Of a stretch of 64,000 nucleotides of DNA, positions 38,801 through 47,953 are shown piece by piece; position 1 is the first letter of the stretch; each line of letters opens with the position of its first letter. This DNA is from Methyloversatilis universalis FAM5 (GTDB lineage: Bacteria > Pseudomonadota > Gammaproteobacteria > Burkholderiales > Rhodocyclaceae). The stretch is taken from positions 62,001 through 126,000 of the forward strand of contig NZ_AFHG01000058.1 in assembly GCF_000214035.2 (NCBI RefSeq). The letters are read 5' to 3'. Position numbers and translations under genes: made by a program. The notes under the pieces are model-generated. The model did not search any database and had not been told where the DNA came from. It was given only the letters and a program-made list of their open reading frames with translations.

Positions 38801-41800
38801 GCGTATTCACGAACAGCCCGGCCACGCCGTCGAACTCGCCCTGATCGCGACCGGCCACCGGGGTGCCGATGGCGACGTCGTCCTGCCGGCTCCAGCGCGC
38901 GAGCAGCAGCGCCCACGCGGCGAGCAGCACCATGTACAGCGTGCAGCCGCTGCTTCGTGCGAGTGCGCGCAGACGGGCGGTGAGCGCGGCGTCGAGCATG
39001 CATTCGACGCTGGCGCCGGCGTAGTCCGGCTGCGCCGGCCGCGGCCGGTCGGTCGGCAGGTCGAGCACCGGCAGGTCGGCCAGTGCGCTGCGCCAGTAGT
39101 CCAGCAGCTGTGCGCCGCGCGGCCCGGCGAGCCGGGCCTGAAGCCGTGCCGCATGGTCGGCGCAGCTCAGTCGCAGCGGTGACAGCGATGCCGGCCGGCC
39201 GGCCCGTTCGCCGTCATACAGCGCGGACAGGTCGCGCCGCAGCACGCTCTGCGACCAGCCGTCCGACACCAGGTGATGCACCACCCACTGCAGGATGGTG
39301 CGGCCGTCCGGGCCGGGCCACAGCGCGGCCCGCGCCAGCGGCGGCTGATCGAGTGCGAAGGCGCGCTGTGCGTGCGCGTCCGCATCGTCCGGGGAAATCC
39401 GTTCCAGCGGGCAGCGTGCGCTGGCGTCGATGCGCTGCACCGGTTCGCCGTCGATCTCGATGAAGCCGGTGCGCAGCGACGGGTGGCGGGCGACCAGCGC
39501 GTCGAGCGCGCGCTGCAGCGTGTCCGCGTCCCAGCCTTCGGGCAGATTCCAGCGTTCGACGATGTGGTACAGGCCCGGGCGTTCGCTCCAGCGCTCGATG
39601 AACCAGAGCGCGGCCTGGGCCGGTGTGCATGGCGCCTGTCCGGCATCGGAGGAGGCGGTCACCGCAACCGTTGTTTCGGCGGGCAGCACTTGGCGCAGCG
39701 ACTGCAGGCGCGGTGCCAGTTCGGCCGGGGTGGGGGCTTCGAACAGCGTGCTCAGCGGCAGATGGATGTTGAACAGACGGCCGATGCGGCTCACCAGCCG
39801 CACCGCCAGCAGCGAATGTCCGCCCAGGTCGAAGAAGTGGTCGTGCGGCCCGGCCTGCGGCAGCGCCAGCACATCCGCCCACAGTTCGCACAGCATGGCC
39901 TCGACCGGGCTGCGCGAGCCGGTGGCGACGCCCTGGCTGGCCGCGAAATCGGGCGCCGGCAGCGCGTCGCGGTCCAGCTTGCCGTGCGGGGTGCGCGGCA
40001 TCCGGTCCAGCGCCAGCACCGCCGACGGCAGCATGTGGGCCGGCAGTGTCTGGGTCAGCGACTGTCGGAGTGCAGCGGTGTCCGGCCGTCCGTCGCGGCC
40101 ACGCACATAGGCCACCAGGCGCGGGTCGCCCGGCCTGTCCTCGCGCAGCACCACCACCGCTTCGGCCACCGACGGATCCGCGGTCAGCGCGGCCTCGATC
40201 TCGCCCGGCTCGATGCGGAAGCCGCGCAGCTTGATCTGGTGGTCGGTCCGCTGCAGGAACAGCAGGCTGCCGTCGGCGCGCCTGCGTACCCGGTCGCCTG
40301 TGCGGTACAGCCGTGCGCCCGGATCGGATGAGAACGGGTCGGCGACGAAGCGCTCGGCCGTCAGTTCGGGCCGGCCGAGGTAGGCGCGCGCCAGGCCGAT
40401 GCCGCCCAGGTAAAGCTCGCCGGCGACGCCGACGGGCACCGGCTGCATGCACCCGTCGAGCACGTGGGCCCGCATGTTGGCGATCGGCCGGCCGATCGGT
40501 ATTTCGTCGTCGTCGCGGCTGCAGGTCCACCAGGTGGCGTCGATGGCCGCTTCGGTCGGGCCGTACAGGTTGTGCAGGCGGGCGCCGGATCCGGTGAGGA
40601 AGCGGCGTACGAGATCCGGTGCCAGCGCTTCGCCGCCGCAGAACATCTGGCGCAGCGAGGGCGCGCCGGTGAAGCCGTGTTCCTCGACCAGCGCACGCAG
40701 CAGCGACGGTACCGCCTGCATCACGGTGATGCGGTCGCGTTCGACCTGTCGCACCAGCAGCGCAGGGTCGCGCGGAATCCCTTCGTCGGCCAGCACCAGC
40801 TGGCCGCCGCACAGCAGCGGCGCCAGCAGTTCCCACACCGAGGCGTCGGCCGAGATACCGGTTTTCAGCAGGATGCGGTCATCAGCCGCGAAGCCGAACT
40901 CCGAGCGCATCCAGTGCATGTGATTGCAGATGGCCGCGTGACTCACCATGACGCCCTTGGGGCGGCCGGTCGAGCCCGAGGTGTAGATGACGTAAGCCAG
41001 GTGATCGGGGCCGGCCAGCGGCGGTGGATCGTGGTCCGGTCCGTCCGCGGGTGCGGCCGTATCGTCCAGGCACAGCACGTGGGCGCTGCCGGCGTCGAAG
41101 TCCGATTTCAGGGCCCGCTGCGTGAGCAGCACCGGCGCCGATGCATCGTCGCACATGAACTGCGCGCGGGACGCCGGATAGTCCGGGTCGATGGGCAGCC
41201 ATGCACCGCCGGCCTTCTGCGTGGCCAGGATGGCCACCACCAGATCGACGCTGCGCTGCATGCGCACCGCCACCACGATGTCGGGTCCCACGCCGAGCGC
41301 GCGCAGGCGGTGGGCGAGGCGGTTTGCGCGGCGGTTGAGCGCGTCGTAGCCGAGGGTGGTACCGGCGTGCACGAGCGCGGTGGCGTGGGGCGAGCGAGCG
41401 ACCTGCTGTTCGAACAGGGACACCAGGGTGTCGGCCGGATTGCGGGGCACGGCGGTGTCGTTCCAGCGCTCGACGATGAGCGCGCGCTCGGCGTCGGTGA
41501 GCAGGGGCAGAGTGCCGACGGTGCGGTCCTGGTGGCGTGCGAATGCGCGCAGCAGCGTGGCGTAGTGGCCGGCCATGCGTTCGATGGTGGCCGGCTCGAA
41601 CAGTGCGCTGGCGTACTCGAACACGCCTTCGATTGCGTCGTCGCGTTCGGCCAGATCCAGCATCAGGTCGAACTTCGCATGAACGTGCGGCGTGTCTTCG
41701 GCGGACACTTTCACTCCGCTCAGCGCGAGCGTGTCCGCCGGTGCGTTCTGCAGCGCGAACATGACCTGGAAGAGCGGGTTGCGTGCCGGGTCGCGTACCG

Positions 41801-44800
41801 GTCGCAGCGCCTCGACCAGCTTCTCGAAAGGCATGTCGGCGTGGTCGAAGGCGGCGAGCGAGGCGGCGCGCACGCGTTCGAGCAGCCGGGGCACGGACAG
41901 GGCGGGATCGACGTCTGCGCGCAGCACCAGGGTGTTGGCGAAGAAGCCGATGAGCGGGTCGAGACTGGGGTGGCTGCGGCCGGCGACCGGCGTGCCGACG
42001 ACCACGTCGCGCTGTGCGCAGTAGCGTGCGAGCAGCAGCTGGAATGCGGCGAGCAGCACCATGTAGAGGGTGCAGCCGTGCTGGCGTGCGAGCGCGTGCA
42101 GGTCGCGGGTGAGGGCGGCATCGACGGTGATGGGCAGGCGCGCGCCGCGGTGGTCGGCCCGGGCCGGACGCGGGTGATCGGTGGGCAGCGCGAGGGTGGG
42201 CAGGTCGTCGAGCGCGCGGCGCCAGAAGTCGAGCAGGCGGTCGAAGGCGGGCCCGGTCAGCGCCTGTCGCTGCCAGAGCGCGAAATCCGGGTACTGCAGC
42301 GGCAGTTCGGGCAGCGCGGAGGGGCGGTGGTGGAGGGCGTCGGCGTAGAGCTGGGCGAGTTCGCGGTTGAGCACCGACACCGACCAGCCATCGGACACGA
42401 TGTGGTGGAGGACGATCTGCAGCGTGTGGCGTTCGGGCGCGGAGGCGGTGCTGAGTGCGACGCGCAGCAGCGGGGGCTGGGTGAGATCGAAGGGGCGGTG
42501 CGCGTGGGCGTCGAGCTGATCGTGCGGGATGAACTCGATCGGGCAGTGTGCGCTGGAGAGCAGGCGCTGGCGGGGTTCGCCGTCGTGTTCGGCGAAGCCG
42601 GTGCGCAGCGCCTCGTGGCGGGCGATGAGGGCGTCGAGCGCGGCCTGCAGTGCGACCGTGTCCAGCGCGCCTTCGATCTGCCAGCGGCTCACCACATGGT
42701 AGAGGCCGGCGCTCGCGCCCCACCGTTCGACGAACCACAGGCGGCTCTGCGCGAAGGCGCAGGGCAGTTCGTCTCCGTGGGCCATGCGCTGCGGCGCGGC
42801 CGGTTGCGGGCGCCCGTCGCTGCGCAGCGACTGCAGCAGCGCGTCCATCGCGCTGACGGTGGGTGCGTCGAACACCGCACGCAGCGGCAGATCGACACCG
42901 AACAGCTGACGGATGCGGCTGGCCAGCCGGGCAGCCAGCAGCGAGTGGCCACCCAGTTCGAAGAACGAGTCGTCCGCGCCGACCGCCGGCCGTTCGAGCA
43001 CGTCGGCCCACAGTTCGGCCAGTGCCTGCTGCCGCGGGCTGCGCGCGGCGGAGCGGCCTTCGCCAGCCACGTCCCGGGCCGGTCTGGGCAGCGCGTCGCG
43101 GTCGACCTTGCCGTTCAGCGTCAGCGGCAGCTGGGGCAACAGCACGATGCTGGACGGCAGCATGTAGTCGGGCAGGGTGCGCGCCAGCGCGCTGCGCAGC
43201 GCGGCCGCGTCCAGTCCGTCACCGGCGGCCCAGGCGATCAGGCGGCTGTTTCCGTCCGGCATGACCGCGGCCTGCCGCACGCCGGGCAGCGCATCGAGCG
43301 CGGCCTCGATCTCGCCCGGCTCGATGCGGAAGCCGCGCAGCTTGATCTGCCTGTCCTGCCGTCCGGCGAAGCTCAGGCTGCCATCGGCCCGCCAGCGCAC
43401 CCGGTCGCCGGTGCGGTAGAGGCGGGCGCCCGGCACCCGGGAGAACGGATCGGGCACGAAGCGCTCCGCGCTGAGCTCAGGCCGTTTCAGGTAGCCACGG
43501 GCCAGGCCGGCGCCCCCGATGAACAGCTCGCCCTCCACACCGACCGGCACCGGCTGGTTCTCAGCATCCAGTACCCGCACCTGCGCGTTGGCGATCGGGC
43601 GGCCTATGGGGGGCGCTTCAGCAGGCGCATCGGTCGGCAGGTCTCCGCTGTCGTTCTGCCAGGTCCACCAGGTGGTGTCGATCGCGGCTTCGGTCGGGCC
43701 GTACAGATTGTGCAGCCGGGCCTGCGAGCGGGCGGCGAAGCGCCGGCCCAGTTCGGCGTCCATTGCCTCGCCGCCGCAGAACACGTGGCGCAGCGTGCCG
43801 CAGAGCGGGAAGTCGGTTTCATCGACCAGCAGGTGCAGCATCGCCGGCGTCACATCCCACAGCGTGACGCCGTGGGCGCGGGTCAGCGTGAGCAGTGCGC
43901 TGCTGTCGGCCCGGCGCGCGGCGTCGACCAGCACGCAGCGGCCGCCGTGCAGCAGCGGCGCGAACAGCTGGCCGACCGACACGTCGAAGCCGGGCGAGGC
44001 CTGGGTGAGCATGGCGTCGTCAGTGCCCAGCCCGAAGGTGCTGCCCAGCCACAGCATGCGGTTGCACAGCGCGCCGTGTTCCAGCAGCACGCCCTTGGGT
44101 TCGCCGGTCGAGCCCGAGGTGTAGAGCACGCAGGCGGCGCTGCCGCCGTCGATGTCCGGGCGCGGGTCGCTTTCCGGTTCGCCGGCCAGCGCCGCGTCGT
44201 CCGGCCGCAGCAGCGGCCGGCCAAGGTCACGACCGTCCGGCTGCTGCGCAATGCACAGCACCGCGTCCGCGTCGTCGAGCATCCAGCGCACGCGGGCGGC
44301 CGGCAGCGCGATGTCCATCGGCAGGCAGATGGCGCCGGCCTTCATGATGCCGATCAGCGCGACCGCCCAGTCCGGCGAGGTGTCGAGCTGTACGCCGACC
44401 ACCGCGCCCGGCCGCACACCGAGCGCGCGCAGGCGGTGGGCGAGGCGGTTTGCGCGGCGATTGAGCGCGTCGTAGCCGAGGGTGGTACCGGCGTGCACGA
44501 GCGCGGTGGCGTGGGGCGAGCGAGCGACCTGCTGTTCGAACAGGGACACCAGGGTGTCGGCCGGATTGCGGGGCACGGCGGTGTCGTTCCAGCGCTCGAC
44601 GATGAGCGCGCGCTCGGCGTCGGTGAGCAGGGGCAGAGTGCCGACGGTGCGGTCCTGGTGGCGCGCGAATGCGCGCAGCAGCGTGGCGTAGTGGCCGGCC
44701 ATGCGTTCGATGGTGGCCGGCTCGAACAGCGCGCTGGCGTACTCGAACACGCCTTCGAGCGCACCGTCGCGCTCGCTCAGCTCCAGCGTCAGGTCGAACT

Positions 44801-46073
44801 GTGACAGACCGCTGTCCAGAGGCAGCGGACGGGCGTCTGTGCCCTCCAGCTGCAGGGCGCCGGCCGGCATGTTGCGCAGCGCGAACATGACCTGGAAGAG
44901 CGGATTGCGGGCGGGATCGCGGACCGGTCGCAGCGCCTCGACCAGCTTCTCGAAAGGCATGTCGGCGTGGTCGAAGGCGGCGAGCGAGGTGGCGCGCACG
45001 CGTTCGAGCAGCCGGGGCACGGACAGGGCGGGATCGACATCGGCGCGCAGCACCAGGGTGTTGGCGAAGAAACCGATGAGCGGGTCGAGACTGGGGTGGC
45101 TGCGGCCGGCGACCGGCGTGCCGACGACCACGTCGCGCTGTGCGCAGTAGCGTGCGAGCAGCAGCTGGAATGCGGCGAGCAGCACCATGTAGAGGGTGCA
45201 GCCGTGCTGTCGGGCGAGCGCGTGCAGGTCGCGGGTGAGGGCGGCATCGGCGGTGATGGGCAGGCGCGCGCCGCGGTGGTCGGCCCGGGCCGGACGCGGG
45301 TGATCGGTGGGCAGCGCGAGCGTGGGCAGCTCGTTGAGCTCACGGCGCCAGAACTCGAGCAGGCGGTCGAAGGCGGGCCCGGTCAGCGCCTGTCGCTGCC
45401 AGAGCGCGAAATCCGGGTACTGCAGCGGCAGTTCGGGCAGCGCGGAGGGGCGGTGGTGGAGGGCGTCGGCGTAGAGCTGGGCGAGTTCGCGGTTGAGCAC
45501 CGACACCGACCAGCCATCGGACACGATGTGGTGGAGGACGATCTGCAGCGTGTGGCGTTCGGGTGCGGAGGCGGCGGAGGCGGTGCTGAGTGCGACGCGC
45601 AGCAGCGGGGGCTGGGTGAGATCGAAGGGGCGGTGCGCATGGGCGTCGAGCTGATCGTGCGGGATGAACTCGATCGGGCAGTGTGCGCTGGAGAGCAGGC
45701 GCTGGCGGGGTTCGCCGTCGTGTTCGGCGAAGCCGGTGCGCAGCGCCTCGTGGCGGGCGATGAGGGCGTCGAGCGCGGCCTGCAGCGCGACCGTGTCCAG
45801 CGCGCCCTCGATCTGCCAGCGGCGCACCGCGTGGTGCAGCGTGCCGGTTTCCGGCCACTGTTCCAGCAGCCACATGCGGGTCTGGGTGTAACTGGCCGGA
45901 AAGAGCTGTTCATGTCGGCCGTCGTCCAGCGTCTGGCCGGCCGTGCGTGCCTGCGCAGCCGGGCCGGCGCGCAGCGCGTCCGGGCGTGCGCGGGCGCGCA
46001 GCGCGTCCGGGCGTGCGCGGGCGCGCAGCGCTTCAAGCTGGCGAGGGCTGAGCTGCCCGGAGCGGCCGTTCAT
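35808..46073 (-). CDS. Three-module nonribosomal peptide synthetase with thioesterase
   Basis: 3,421 residues, order C-A-T, C-A-T, C-A-T-TE. Condensation motifs HHIVSDGW (near 181 and 1,222) and HHLVSDGW (near 2,267) are intact. Adenylation P-loops YTSGSTG lie near 651, 1,694 and 2,734, carrier motifs GGHSLLA near 1,041, 2,086 and 3,124, and the thioesterase serine in GFSSGG near 3,254. No epimerase, methyltransferase or reductase domain. Specificity codes read by eye: module 1 DVGDFGLIDK (unassigned), module 2 DAWQFGLIDK (Glu/Gln-like), module 3 DAFLLGGTFK (Val-like). Starting with a C domain, it needs a donor, supplied by the acyl-loading protein encoded 12 bases upstream. Predicted product: an N-acylated tripeptide, linear or cyclised. 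The first 45 residues are low-complexity Arg/Ala/Pro. Confidence 0.96.
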   Translation of the reverse strand: MNGRSGQLSPRQLEALRARARPDALRARARPDALRAGPAAQARTAGQTLDDGRHEQLFPASYTQTRMWLLEQWPETGTLHHAVRRWQIEGALDTVALQAALDALIARHEALRTGFAEHDGEPRQRLLSSAHCPIEFIPHDQLDAHAHRPFDLTQPPLLRVALSTASAASAPERHTLQIVLHHIVSDGWSVSVLNRELAQLYADALHHRPSALPELPLQYPDFALWQRQALTGPAFDRLLEFWRRELNELPTLALPTDHPRPARADHRGARLPITADAALTRDLHALARQHGCTLYMVLLAAFQLLLARYCAQRDVVVGTPVAGRSHPSLDPLIGFFANTLVLRADVDPALSVPRLLERVRATSLAAFDHADMPFEKLVEALRPVRDPARNPLFQVMFALRNMPAGALQLEGTDARPLPLDSGLSQFDLTLELSERDGALEGVFEYASALFEPATIERMAGHYATLLRAFARHQDRTVGTLPLLTDAERALIVERWNDTAVPRNPADTLVSLFEQQVARSPHATALVHAGTTLGYDALNRRANRLAHRLRALGVRPGAVVGVQLDTSPDWAVALIGIMKAGAICLPMDIALPAARVRWMLDDADAVLCIAQQPDGRDLGRPLLRPDDAALAGEPESDPRPDIDGGSAACVLYTSGSTGEPKGVLLEHGALCNRMLWLGSTFGLGTDDAMLTQASPGFDVSVGQLFAPLLHGGRCVLVDAARRADSSALLTLTRAHGVTLWDVTPAMLHLLVDETDFPLCGTLRHVFCGGEAMDAELGRRFAARSQARLHNLYGPTEAAIDTTWWTWQNDSGDLPTDAPAEAPPIGRPIANAQVRVLDAENQPVPVGVEGELFIGGAGLARGYLKRPELSAERFVPDPFSRVPGARLYRTGDRVRWRADGSLSFAGRQDRQIKLRGFRIEPGEIEAALDALPGVRQAAVMPDGNSRLIAWAAGDGLDAAALRSALARTLPDYMLPSSIVLLPQLPLTLNGKVDRDALPRPARDVAGEGRSAARSPRQQALAELWADVLERPAVGADDSFFELGGHSLLAARLASRIRQLFGVDLPLRAVFDAPTVSAMDALLQSLRSDGRPQPAAPQRMAHGDELPCAFAQSRLWFVERWGASAGLYHVVSRWQIEGALDTVALQAALDALIARHEALRTGFAEHDGEPRQRLLSSAHCPIEFIPHDQLDAHAHRPFDLTQPPLLRVALSTASAPERHTLQIVLHHIVSDGWSVSVLNRELAQLYADALHHRPSALPELPLQYPDFALWQRQALTGPAFDRLLDFWRRALDDLPTLALPTDHPRPARADHRGARLPITVDAALTRDLHALARQHGCTLYMVLLAAFQLLLARYCAQRDVVVGTPVAGRSHPSLDPLIGFFANTLVLRADVDPALSVPRLLERVRAASLAAFDHADMPFEKLVEALRPVRDPARNPLFQVMFALQNAPADTLALSGVKVSAEDTPHVHAKFDLMLDLAERDDAIEGVFEYASALFEPATIERMAGHYATLLRAFARHQDRTVGTLPLLTDAERALIVERWNDTAVPRNPADTLVSLFEQQVARSPHATALVHAGTTLGYDALNRRANRLAHRLRALGVGPDIVVAVRMQRSVDLVVAILATQKAGGAWLPIDPDYPASRAQFMCDDASAPVLLTQRALKSDFDAGSAHVLCLDDTAAPADGPDHDPPPLAGPDHLAYVIYTSGSTGRPKGVMVSHAAICNHMHWMRSEFGFAADDRILLKTGISADASVWELLAPLLCGGQLVLADEGIPRDPALLVRQVERDRITVMQAVPSLLRALVEEHGFTGAPSLRQMFCGGEALAPDLVRRFLTGSGARLHNLYGPTEAAIDATWWTCSRDDDEIPIGRPIANMRAHVLDGCMQPVPVGVAGELYLGGIGLARAYLGRPELTAERFVADPFSSDPGARLYRTGDRVRRRADGSLLFLQRTDHQIKLRGFRIEPGEIEAALTADPSVAEAVVVLREDRPGDPRLVAYVRGRDGRPDTAALRQSLTQTLPAHMLPSAVLALDRMPRTPHGKLDRDALPAPDFAASQGVATGSRSPVEAMLCELWADVLALPQAGPHDHFFDLGGHSLLAVRLVSRIGRLFNIHLPLSTLFEAPTPAELAPRLQSLRQVLPAETTVAVTASSDAGQAPCTPAQAALWFIERWSERPGLYHIVERWNLPEGWDADTLQRALDALVARHPSLRTGFIEIDGEPVQRIDASARCPLERISPDDADAHAQRAFALDQPPLARAALWPGPDGRTILQWVVHHLVSDGWSQSVLRRDLSALYDGERAGRPASLSPLRLSCADHAARLQARLAGPRGAQLLDYWRSALADLPVLDLPTDRPRPAQPDYAGASVECMLDAALTARLRALARSSGCTLYMVLLAAWALLLARWSRQDDVAIGTPVAGRDQGEFDGVAGLFVNTLVMRIAVAADQPLPALLADVRSRVLAAFDHADQPFEGLVRALQPTRERGRNPLFQTLFVLQPADDLRLQLGGHPADALPVSRPIAKFDLTLEVREAGQALQMSIEYACALFDHDTVARMAGHLCTLLHAFADHGDRAVATLPLLTAGELQALHAFNESATGYPADATLASLFEQVVARRPHAVALTGDGHTLSYGELNARANRIAHRLRALGAGPDRCVGLCMKRSLDQAVALLGIVKAGAAYLPVDPDYPAARIDYMLRDAGVTVVLAAHDAPALDGVQRLQLDDAGIAAAPADNPPPAGDARSLAYVLYTSGSTGQPKGVMVEQRSVVRLVRDTAYAKLDADETFLLLAPPTFDAATFELWGALLNGARCVVHPEAVPTAAGLEAVIREQGVSTLWLTAALFNTLIDERPEALRGLRQLLTGGEALSVPHVRRAQAALPGVTLINGYGPTEGTTFTCCHTIASPLPEDCTAVPIGRPIANTTVHVLDAAMQPVPVGVEGELWIGGAGVARGYLGRPDLSAERFVPDPWSAEPGARLYRSGDRVRWRADGTLDFIGRNDEQIKLRGFRIEPGEIEAALAALPGVQQAAVMLRTTPAGERRLLAWVAGEALDGAALRSRLAAQLPTYMLPSAVIALERFPLTANGKLDRARLPDPAAASGGTAGARPRDAAERHLLAIWESLFGRDGLSVEDDFFAIGGHSLLAVRMADAIERSFGQRLPLDTFWFRARTVRAIAGLLRDASGRVRWPLRVPIRAGGSRPPLFCVHTIGGNLFHYFELARALPDDQPVIGLNAVGVGGGEPARTSVEAIAADCIAAMREQQPHGPYRIAGFSSGGTVAFEMAQQLRAAGEDIAFLGLLDTWAPGVYRRPAGSGLIGRLRARLRPLLQRDRITHALLHALGLKPPGGFPDGASAHWWAHWSYRPRMYPGRVDLYIADVSRLEASDPLLGWSRRVGGNLTLHSVSGSHGLMMKPPHVDALAALIRQRLEEDMAGEAHGV
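41293..41638. repeat. Intragenic repeat A, copy in module 2
   Basis: Nearly identical at DNA level to 44419-44764 (constant offset 3,126 bases, about three mismatches noted by eye). It covers the end of the condensation domain and the start of the adenylation domain. Confidence 0.85.
41751..42687. repeat. Intragenic repeat B, copy in module 2
   Basis: Nearly identical to 44877-45822 over most of a condensation domain. The copies differ by one 9-base in-frame insertion (three extra residues after STASA in module 1) and scattered substitutions. Confidence 0.85.
44419..44764. repeat. Intragenic repeat A, copy in module 1
   Basis: Partner of the copy at 41293-41638. A diverged stretch of about 110 bases separates it from repeat B in both modules, as expected for gene conversion in patches. 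Confidence 0.85.
44877..45822. repeat. Intragenic repeat B, copy in module 1
   Basis: Partner of 41751-42687. Contains the extra 9 bases. Identity ends where the N-terminal parts of the two condensation domains (ETGTLHHAVRRW versus SAGLYHVVSRW) diverge. Confidence 0.85.
45967..46030. repeat. 27-bp tandem repeat in the synthetase N-terminus
   Basis: Two perfect 27-base units (45967-45993 and 45994-46020) and the first 10 bases of a third encode ALRARARPD repeats just ahead of the first condensation domain. Unit number is a whole number of codons, so the count can vary without frameshift. Confidence 0.85.
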
Positions 46074-46085
46074 CGCGCTGAAGCC

Positions 46086-47897
46086 TCAGGCGGCGTTGGC
46101 GTTGCCGTCCGCGGCGCCGATCAGCGCTTCCAGTTCGGCCACCAGTGCGCTGCCCATCTGTTCGCGCAGTGCCCGCGCCAGTTCGGCAATGGTCGGGTGG
46201 CGGAACAGCAGCGTGGTCGGCAGATCGACCGGCAGCAGTTCGGTGACCCGTGCCACCACCCGCACCGCCTTCAGCGAGTCGCCGCCCAGTGCGAAGAAGT
46301 TGTCGTGGATGCCGGCTGCTGCACTGTCCAGCACCGCCTCCCAGGCCTGGGCCAGCACCCGCTCGACCACGTCGCGCGGCATTTCGCGCGGCGAGCGGCG
46401 GGCGGACGCCAGGCGCTCGGCCATGCCGATGCGCTGCATCTTGCCGGTCGCGCCCTTGGGGATTTCGTCGACCAGCAGCAGTTCGCTCGGCACCTTGAAG
46501 TCGGCCAGCCGGGTGAACAGGTGGGCACGCAGCCCGGCGGCGTCAGTGACCGCGTGCGGGCGCAGCACCACCGCCGCCGCCACGTCCTCGCCCAGCGTGG
46601 CGTGCGGTACCGCGAAGGCGAGCGCCTGCGCGACGTCCGGGTGACCCAGCAGCACTTCGTCGATTTCGCGTGGCGTGATCTTCTCGCCGCCGCGGTTGAT
46701 CATTTCCTTGAGCCGGCCGGTGATGAACAGATAGCCGTCGTCGTCGAAATAGCCTTCGTCGCCGGTGCGGAACCAGTCGCCGCTGAATGCGCTGCGGTTG
46801 GCGTCGGGATTGGCGTGGTAGCCGCGCATCACGTTGGGCCCGCGGATCGCGATTTCGCCGCGTATGCCGGCCTCCAGTTGAGCCCCGGCCGGATCGAGTA
46901 TGGTCATGTCCGGACCCGCCGGGCGGCCGACCGAGCCCGGCTTGCGCGGCTGCGGCGGCAGCGGGTTGCTGGCCATCTGGTGCGCCGCCTCGGTCATGCC
47001 GTAGGCCTCGACCACCGGGCAGCCGAAGTGCGCTTCGAGCGCGGACAGCGTGCTGGGGGCCAGTGCGGCCGAGGACGAGCGGATGAAGCGCAGCGGCCGG
47101 GCCGGCCGGCGTTCGCCGGCAGCGGCCAGCACCGCCTGGTGCATGGTGGGCACCGCTGTGTACCAGGTGGCACCGCAGGCATCCATCCAGTCGAAGAAGG
47201 CCGGCAATTGCAGGCCGGGTGCGCACACGGTACGGCCGCCGGCCGCCAGAGGTGCCAGCAGGCCGGCCACCAGCCCGTGGATGTGGAACAGCGGCATCGC
47301 GTTCAGCGCGCAGTCGTCCGCGCCCAGCGCCAGCGAGGCCGCGACGTGCCGCATCGACGCGGCGAGGTTGGCCTGACTGAGCGGTACCTGCTTCGGACGC
47401 GAGGTGGTGCCCGAGGTGTGCAGCACCAGTGCGATGTCGTCCGGAGAGGCGTCGTCGGAGAAGGCAGCGCCGTCGTCCGCACACAGGCCGGTGTCCACCT
47501 CGATCAGCGGCAGGCCTCGCGCCTGCGACACTTCGCGGGCCAGTGCCGGGCTGTCCGGCGTCACCACGATGGCGCGCACCGCCAGATCGTCGATGTAGAA
47601 GTCGAATTCGCTGCGCGGGTACTGCGGGTTGAGCGGCGCGCAGGCGGCCGCCGACAGCGTGCCCAGCACCGCCAGCGCCATGTCCGGCCCGTTCGGCGCG
47701 ATCACCGCCACCCGGTCTTCGCGCGCGATACCCAGCGCCCGCAGGCGGGCGGCGACCGCGCGCATGCCGGCGGCCAGTGCGGCGCGCGTGACGGTGCGGC
47801 CGTCGGCGGCGAGCAGCGCGGCCTGCTGGCCATCGGTGTCGGCATGGGCGCGGAGCAGGGCGGTCACGGTGAGCGCGGTGGGCGAGGCGAAGGACAT
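46086..47897 (-). CDS. Acyl-activating AMP ligase with C-terminal carrier domain (NRPS loader)
   Basis: 603 residues. The ANL ligase (about 1-510) has LHTSGTTSRPKQVPLSQ (P-loop), EAYGMTEAAHQM, WFRTGDEGYFD and the C-terminal lysine motif PKGATGKMQR. It looks more like acyl-CoA/oxalate-CoA ligases than amino-acid A domains. A carrier domain follows (about 525-590) with FFALGGDSLKAVRV, the serine being the phosphopantetheine site. A free-standing A-T didomain directly before an NRPS that begins with a C domain is a loading module, most likely for a carboxylic or fatty acid. First gene of the operon; 12 bases separate it from the synthetase. Confidence 0.9.
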   Translation of the reverse strand: MSFASPTALTVTALLRAHADTDGQQAALLAADGRTVTRAALAAGMRAVAARLRALGIAREDRVAVIAPNGPDMALAVLGTLSAAACAPLNPQYPRSEFDFYIDDLAVRAIVVTPDSPALAREVSQARGLPLIEVDTGLCADDGAAFSDDASPDDIALVLHTSGTTSRPKQVPLSQANLAASMRHVAASLALGADDCALNAMPLFHIHGLVAGLLAPLAAGGRTVCAPGLQLPAFFDWMDACGATWYTAVPTMHQAVLAAAGERRPARPLRFIRSSSAALAPSTLSALEAHFGCPVVEAYGMTEAAHQMASNPLPPQPRKPGSVGRPAGPDMTILDPAGAQLEAGIRGEIAIRGPNVMRGYHANPDANRSAFSGDWFRTGDEGYFDDDGYLFITGRLKEMINRGGEKITPREIDEVLLGHPDVAQALAFAVPHATLGEDVAAAVVLRPHAVTDAAGLRAHLFTRLADFKVPSELLLVDEIPKGATGKMQRIGMAERLASARRSPREMPRDVVERVLAQAWEAVLDSAAAGIHDNFFALGGDSLKAVRVVARVTELLPVDLPTTLLFRHPTIAELARALREQMGSALVAELEALIGAADGNANAA

Positions 47898-47953
47898 TGC
47901 GGCCTTTCTTCTTGTGTCGTGTGTTTCTGCTGTTCGGACTGACGGCGTGCGGC

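Noticed and set aside
42900-44400. Substrate of NRPS module 1 from its code DVGDFGLIDK
   Set aside because: The acidic residues hint at a polar or basic substrate, but I know no firm match, so no amino acid is claimed.
45967-46030. CRISPR or mobile-element repeat
   Set aside because: The repeats are adjacent, in frame and coding, so they are a protein low-complexity repeat.
40464-47942. Very long plus-strand open frames (about 1,450 and 990 codons) opposite the NRPS
   Set aside because: They mirror the synthetase codon pattern, show no recognisable domain, and repeat internally only because the NRPS DNA does.
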